The translations under genes were made by a program, and so were the position numbers. A model generated the notes under the pieces. It was not told the origin of the DNA and made no database searches. It saw only the letters and a program-made list of their open reading frames with translations. 64,000 nt of DNA from Austropuccinia psidii (taxonomy: Eukaryota > Basidiomycota > Pucciniomycetes > Pucciniales > Sphaerophragmiaceae), in contig JALGQZ010000005.1 of assembly GCA_023105745.1 (NCBI GenBank), positions 61,060,019-61,124,018 on the forward strand, in the 5' to 3' direction. Of this stretch, positions 58,042-64,000 are shown piece after piece. The stretch's first letter is position 1; each line of letters starts with the position of its first letter.

Positions 58042-59694
58042 TGTCACAACCATGAGTTTTGGCCCTCCTCCATGATGGCTGCGGCAATCCAACCTGGAGC
58101 CAAGATGGGGCCAATTGGTCACGTCATGTCCTTTATGGCCAATTGGCCCCCTTGGGTGTTTTATGGCTTTTACACCATAGCCCCTCTCAACCATCATTTA
58201 TGGCCTCAGGCCATATCATGCCATCATTGGCCTTCTTGGCCAATTTCCACCTCACCAACCCCCAGGCCTTCATCTTTTATTTTGGGCCTGGGGGGTTCTG
58301 GACCCCCTAGCTATCATCATTGGCCCCTGGCCAACCCTTTTCATTATGGGGGTTTTGGCCTAAATGGCCCAAAAAGGCCATTTAGGCCCCCTACGGCTTC
58401 TACGGTCCGCAGTCCGTAGGCCAATTGGGCCCCTTTTGGCCTAATCCAATGAGGCCAAAAAGGGGCCAAAGGGGACAGCCACCTAGGCCCCAAGGCCAAG
58501 TGGGTCCCAAACCACAATTGGGACCACCTGAGCCAATTTTGGCCATGACTTCCTTGGACCCAAAAATGACCAAATCCCTCTTGGACAACCTTTTGGCCAT
58601 AAATCCCGTAGGACCCAATTTTGGCCATGGACCACCATGGCCTCTGGCAACCACCAGAGGCCACCAGATCAGCTCAGCAAGCCTTCCCCTCAACTTAAGG
58701 GGAATTCTTTCCTTTCCTTCATGCACTCCGTACTCAAGATTGCAGGTGTAGTGCATATATGGTATTATATACCATTATGCACCATTTTTACTCAGCAATC
58801 CAATGGTGACGTTTTCAGGACCCAATTCCACCTTTCCATTTCAAGGTCCATAATTCCAACGCCCATTTCGAAGGAGGACTTTTCAGCTCATCAGTCTGGC
58901 AATCCATGGCGGCAGTTCAGAAGATCATTCAAGGATCCCATTCACCTGTACCTGCAGGAGTTGGGTTGGTAAAATTCATTCAGGATTATTCTAAGGTCAA
59001 TTCTCAAGAGGTATTACATCATTTAACTCAGTTGTCAAGACATCAAGTATTCAATACTCCTTGGACAACCCAATTCATCCGTACAGGCCTTATTCAATCA
59101 ACCTGTATGGCCTTGGCCCAATTGGGCCATTTCTTATCCCACTGTGTGAATTCCATAACACAGTTCAGATTTAAAGATGGCCAGAACTGTATTTCCCGAT
59201 TCGGACAATACATTCATTGATCCACCTTCCAGGATCAATCTTTCAGCTTTTCACATATACCGGCCACCTTTCATCACCTGGGGACTTTTTCCCCATATTG
59301 GATTTATTTTTATCCTTATTTTCTTTTACATTATTAAAGTTAATACTGATAATCTTAAGTCAGTCATTAGCACCCTTTTCTCTTTTCTTTCCTCGCCTGT
59401 CAGTGGATATTGGTGGTCATATCCTTTTACTAATTCCATTGTTCTTTCTGGCAGGTTGAAACAGTGAATTGAGGATTCACTTGGTTGGCTTCTTGGCCTC
59501 GGCTTTCTTTTATCTTTGGCCTTTGGCTTCCTTCTTATTATTCTTTGTTCTTTGGCATACTTGTCCTTTTCTTTTATTCCTGCTTAAGAAATATATTCCA
59601 TAATATTTCTTATCATCTTTTGGAGCCCTCCAAGTGAGTTCTTGATTCCTGAGTGCCAGGCCACTCTTGTATTTCCACAAGAGCCCCTGTGACA
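58042..59694 (+). repeat. A-family 5' LTR (1653 bp)
   Basis: TGTCACAACCATGAG...GAGCCCCTGTGACA. The 13-bp inverted repeat (GGCCTAAATGGCC/GGCCATTTAGGCC) recurs at about 58356-58387. A TATA-like inverted repeat sits at 58754-58773, and the 104-codon ORF is open at 58906-59220. Confidence 0.95.
58754..58773 (+). promoter_or_regulatory. candidate TATA/promoter element of the A LTR
   Basis: A dyad of TATATGGTATTATATACC type lies at the border between the GC-rich and ordinary halves of the LTR. The other two LTRs keep it with one or two changes. Transcription would start shortly downstream, upstream of the 104-codon ORF. Confidence 0.35.
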
Positions 59695-60397
59695 TTATAT
59701 TAATTAAATCATAATTTCTTTTCATTCTATTCATTCATTCTTTATCAATTTCTTTCATTCATTCATCGAAATTATGACTCTTTAACGCTTATGAAAATTA
59801 ATGATTCTCTGTCACCTCTCAATTTTCTCTCATTCATTTATTCACTCTGAAAATTGAAAGCTGACCCAATTTTAATATTCTGTATCTTTTCAATCTCATT
59901 CTTCATTATCATCAATCTTACTCTTATCCGTAATTCAGGAGTTTTTATCTTTTATCCTCAAACTATTCATCAGATTATTCAGACACGTTCTTCATATCAG
60001 GATTCATTTTGATGTATTCCTCAACAATTTTGATTTTGGAAGAATTCACTTGGAATTGATTTGATTGACCAATTTGACATAATTGAAATTGACATCAAGA
60101 TAATTGATTGACCTGAAGATTTTATTGATTTGCTGATTATTCACATCAAGAATTCATTTTGATTGATTGATTTTCTGCAAGATTTTGATTTGATTTGATT
60201 GTGATTGATTTGATTCATTGATTTACTTCAAGAAATTGATTTGATTTTGACTTCAAGACTTCATTTGATTTTGATTTATTGACGTACTTGAAGATTTTCA
60301 CTTGATTCATTTATTTCCTCAAGATTTGATTGTTGATTATTTACTTCAAGATAATTTTGAATTTCCTTTCATTTATTTGATTTATTATTCCTGAATC

Positions 60398-61735
60398 ATG
60401 CCAGTTGAACATTCACCTCCTGCAAGACAGACCAGATCTCAGGCCAGAACTCAAGCTGTTCTGACTCCAACTCCAAGGGCTCCTCTTGAGGGTACCCCAG
60501 CAGTTTCTCAACTGAGGGCCAGATTGGACAGAGGACCCACTTTGGAAGGAGCAGCACCATCCAGGAAGGAAGGTAGAGGGCCAAGGAGATCAATCTCATT
60601 ATCAGGAGTGGTTGGAGGATTCCCAGGACTTTCAAGAACCAGTCTCAAGGTTCAAGGTGAAGATGATGAAGAGTAGGAGGAGAATTGTGTGGAAGAGGAA
60701 GAGTCTGATGGCACGGAGGCTGCTACTGCTCCTGTGGGAGCATTTGAAGGCACCAGAGGACCAACTCTAGCCCAGTCTGATCAGCCTGTCTCTCATCAGT
60801 CTGAACCATTTTTATTGGCTATAATGCAGCAGATGACTCAAATTATGGCCAATCTTCAAGCAGCTTCTTCCTCTGAGTCATCAAGACCACCAGCCTTCAA
60901 GACTCCTTCTATGAAGGCTCCAGAATGCTTTGATGGGACTCAGCCCTTCAAAGTCAGAAGCTTCATTCAATCTTGTCAACTCATCTTTCATAATGATCTG
61001 GCAAACTTCTCTCAAGATATAAAGAAGGTTCTTTATGCCACTTCATTCTTAGTTGGCAGGGCTGCAAAATGGATTGAGCCTTATCTTTCCAATCTCAATA
61101 ATCAAGACTCAAGTTACCTTCTCAATTCCTGGCCACTGTTTGAATGCCAATTGTTCACTTCATTTGGAGACCCAAATGAAGTTAGAAAAGCTGAAGCAGA
61201 ATTGGATGGCCTTAGGATGAAAGAAGGTGGGCATGTTGCTTTATATATTGGCAATTTCAGGGGTTTGGTTTCAAGAATCGGGGATTGGGGTGAAAGAGCT
61301 CTTATTCATCATTTCAGGAAGGGTTTGGCCTCCAGAATTCTGGATTAATTAGCCTCCTATCCTTCAAATATTGATTCTCTTCAAGACTTAATGGACGTCA
61401 GCCTGGAACTTGATACCACGTACCATGAGAGGCAACAGGAGAAGAATCATCATCAAGAGAAGAAGCCTGAAGCCTCGAAGTCTCACTCTTCTCATCATCA
61501 AGTTTCTTCAATCTCAAGGCATAAGAAGAAATTTCATTCTCAAAAGCGGGACAAGCCCCATTCTTCCTTGTTGAATAAGGACTTCAAGTTGAAGGGTTCT
61601 GAAAAAGAGAGAAGAATCAAAGAGGGATTGTGTACCTATTGTGGTGGGAAGCATAGTCTTGAGTCCTGTGTCAAAAGGCCTCAAAATAAGCTTACCCAAC
61701 TGTCAGGCAGTTTTCCCAGCCAGGGAAAAGCCTGA
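60398..61735 (+). pseudogene. A-element gag with stops (second copy)
   Basis: MPVEHSPPARQTRSQ opens at 60398. A TAG at 60674-60676 and stops at 61346-61351 break it. The core (KAPECFDGTQPFKV...FGDPNEVRKAEAELDGL...IGDWGERALIHHFRKGL) is intact, and the zinc knuckle CTYCGGKHSLESC (CX2CX3HX4C) is in frame near 61630-61668, ending at TGA 61733-61735 right after the slippery heptamer. Confidence 0.9.
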
Positions 61736-61767
61736 GTGAAGATCATGTTGTGTTCAATGGTCTTCAC
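61723..61767 (+). promoter_or_regulatory. candidate -1 ribosomal frameshift signal (second A copy)
   Basis: GGGAAAA at 61723-61729 in gag phase G_GGA_AAA; spacer GCCTGA (61730-61735) containing the stop; stem 61736-61744 pairs with 61759-61767; loop of 14 nt. Confidence 0.6.
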
Positions 61768-63489
61768 AGTTTTGCTTCCAGAGCACAATTGTGCATTCTG
61801 AATACTGGTGTCAAAAATTCTCTTAAATTTTTTGTTTTTTCTTCTCTTTCTGATGTTTTTTACAGTATTCTCATTGATTCTGGTGCTACACACTCATTTC
61901 TTGCAAAGCAGTTTGTTCACAAGTACTCATTGACTATGTCAGAACTTCCAGAGAAGATCCCTCTTATCATTTTGCATTCCCCTGAGTCCCCTTCCTTATT
62001 TGTGACTCACCATACTAAATATATGGTTGAGCTCCCTTCCTTTGCAAGCTTTGAATGGGACTTTTTAGTCATTGATACTCCCAAGGGAGAAGACCTCTTA
62101 TTGGGCTTTGACTTTCTAAGTCGTGTTAATCCTTCTATTGATTGGAGGCAAGGGCTGATCACCTTTAATGCTGATTATTTGGACTATTCTGATCCTTCTA
62201 ATTCTGTCCGTAATGACTTTTCTCCTGCCAAACCTTGTGCAGCTCTGGTTCGTGATTCTAGAACACCATCATTTCCGTCTTCTGTCCATATTCCTTCCCT
62301 TAATTCCCCACAGTCATTACTATCTCCTAGAGCTGAAGTCTTCAAAGAGATTCAAGATGTTGGCGAAGATAATTCTGTATCTTCACTTCACCTCTTATTT
62401 GGGAATATGGACCTTCCTCCTTCATCTTATCATGACTCCCTGGAGGAGTTGTGGGATGAAGAGGAAGAGCCAGAAGAAGTAGAAACTGTGATGAAGGTTG
62501 TTCCTCCTATCTATCACCAATACTTGGATGTATTCTCCAAGGTGAAAGCAGAGAAACTTCCTCCTCACCGCGCCTGTGATCATCATATTGAACTGGAGGG
62601 GTCTCTACCTCCAGTTGGGGTGATCTACTCTTTATCCAAACAAGAGTCAGATACACTCAGGGCCTACATTTCAGAGAATGTAGAGAAAGGTGTCATCCGG
62701 CCAAGCTCCTCTTCAACAGGAGCACCTGTCCTCTTTGTCAAAAAGAAAGATGGTGCCCTCTGTTTGTGTGTTGATTACCGCAAACTCAATGCTGTTACTA
62801 GGAAGAACAAGTATCCTGTTCCTCCTATGAATCAGCTTCTCAATGTCTTTAATGGTTCTTCTATCTTCTCCAAGATTGATTTGCGTGGTGCATATAACCT
62901 GCTCATAATCAAGGAGGGTGATGAACATTTGACCTGTTTTAGAACTAAATATGGCTGTTATGAGTACTTGGTTATGCCATTTGGGCTCACCAATGCTCCT
63001 GCTTCCTTTCAAAATCTTGTCAATGATATCTTCCAAGACTTGCTTGATGTTTATGTTGTGGTTTATTTAGACAATATTATGGTTTTTTCCAAGTCTGAGG
63101 AAGAGCATGTCACTAATGTGTCCACTGTCCTTTCCAGACTTAGGGCCAATAATCTTTTTGCTAAGGCATCCAAATGCCTTTTTCATGTCTCTAGTGTTGA
63201 ATACCTTGGTTATGTTGTTTCTGCTGAAGGCCTCAAGATGGACCAAGCAAAAGTCCAGCAGATTCTCAATTGGCCTCCTCCAAGAAACCTCAAGGCACTT
63301 CAATCCTTTCTTGGCTTTGCCAATTTTTACCGCCGTTTCATCAAGAATTATTCAAAGAAGATCAGTTCACTCACCAGCTTCCTCAAGAAAGGTTCCTGTT
63401 TCCCCCTCAATGAGGAAGCTCTTAGTCAGTTTCATCAACTCAAAGAGGCTTTCACCACAGCTCCAATCCTTCTCTACCCACCATTTTAG
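61729..63489 (+). pseudogene. A-element protease and reverse transcriptase (second copy)
   Basis: The -1 frame from the heptamer is open for about 586 codons. Protease [12 protein letters not shown], then RT with [40 protein letters not shown] and YLDN where the first copy has YLDD; the second catalytic Asp is lost, so RT should be dead. It ends at the same LLYPPF stop as the first copy. Confidence 0.9.
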
Positions 63490-64000
63490 AGACCGATGCA
63501 TCCAATTATGCCTTGGGTGCTGTACTGAGTCAGGTCTCTGACTCAGGAAAACATCCCATTGCATTTGACAGCCGCAAGTTATTCCAGCGGAGCTCAACTA
63601 TGAGATTCATGACAAGGAACTCCTTGGCATAGTCTGGGCTCTCAAGAGCTGGAGGGCTTTTCTTCTTTCTCTGTCTTCCCCTTTTGAAGTTCTCACCGAT
63701 AATTCTTCTCTTCAGTACTTTATGTCATCAAAGATCCTTACTCGCCATCAAGCCCGTTGGGCTGAATTCCTTTCTGAATTTCATTTCTCAATCACTTACC
63801 GCCCTGGCTGCCTGGCTACTCTTCCGGATGCTTTATCACGTCGGGACAACTTTTATCCAGAGAGGGGGGAGGATTTCATCAGCAATAATCCAATGAATTT
63901 CCAGCAACTCATTAAGAAAGATGATGTTCAACCCTCAAAGTTCTTTGCAATCAAGGTGGAGGCATTTTCAAATCTGATTCACTCAATTCAGAAGGCAGTA
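63490..64000 (+). pseudogene. A-element RNase H, partial
   Basis: In the -1 frame relative to [22 protein letters not shown], then a 1-base deletion near 63577 relative to the first copy. Afterwards NYEIHDKELLGIVWALKSWRAF and LTDNSSLQYF (Asp kept here, unlike the first copy) follow in another frame, then ITYRPGCLATLPDALSR. Integrase lies beyond the window. Confidence 0.85.

Larger units (their letters stand above)
58042..64000 (+). mobile_element. second A-family Ty3 chromovirus, truncated by the window end
   Basis: 5' LTR 58042-59694, leader, gag from 60398, protease/RT and RNase H run off the right edge. The bases before the LTR are gtaaa (58037-58041); the matching duplication would lie beyond the window. 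It is highly similar to the copy at 25135-34981 and shares its RT/RNase H frame break, but carries extra stops in gag, a mutated RT active site (YLDN) and a further 1-base loss near 63577. Confidence 0.9.

Overview
The window looks like repeat-dominated nuclear DNA of a rust fungus (Pucciniales). It is very AT-rich, candidate introns are short (64-152 nt, GTAAGT-type donors, T-rich tracts), and almost all coding material is retrotransposon. The Ty3 polyproteins match families I remember from the myrtle rust Austropuccinia psidii; that identification is from memory, not from a search. No rRNA, tRNA, CRISPR array or bacterial-type operon is visible.

I name the elements A-D. A: Ty3 chromovirus, GC-rich 1.65-kb LTRs full of GGCC. 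B: Ty3 with 1.84-kb LTRs (TGTGAGCC...CTTACA) and a diverged C-terminal chromo-like domain. C: Ty3 with 1.25-1.44-kb LTRs (TGTCAGCC...CTGACA). D: Ty3 with LTRs starting TGTGGTATTCC. There are also a decayed copia element, a decayed hAT transposase and one candidate MITE.

Layout. 1-4078: AT-rich DNA and an unrecognised remnant. 4079-11778: 3' end of a C element (-), hit by a B element (-), hit in turn by the 5' end of a D element (+; LTR, primer site, gag-like ORF). 12442-13515: the one locus that looks like a host gene (-, 3-4 exons). 14670-19074: B (+) with a 627-bp near-perfect duplication fused to C debris. 19075-21524: hAT remnant and MITE. 22157-24649: interspersed array of a conserved ~25-bp motif. 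24890-53402: nested stack in which a D element (+) is split by a complete B element (-, 24972-47397, TSD ccacc). That B element is itself split by a complete A element (-, 25135-34981, TSD aatac) and two solo C LTRs; a third solo C LTR (TSD ggagc) sits in D. 53403-58041: copia remnant (-) and the 5' end of a C element (+). 58042-64000: a second A element (+), cut off by the window end.

How the parts work together: the Ty3 elements encode Gag, protease, reverse transcriptase/RNase H and integrase, but every copy here carries stops or frameshifts, so none looks autonomous. Translational-control features remain: a candidate -1 frameshift signal in A, an ATGA stop/start overlap and a short intron in B gag. 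The most notable unexplained signal is the 25-bp motif array, together with its smaller relatives near 14.5 kb and 0.2 kb.
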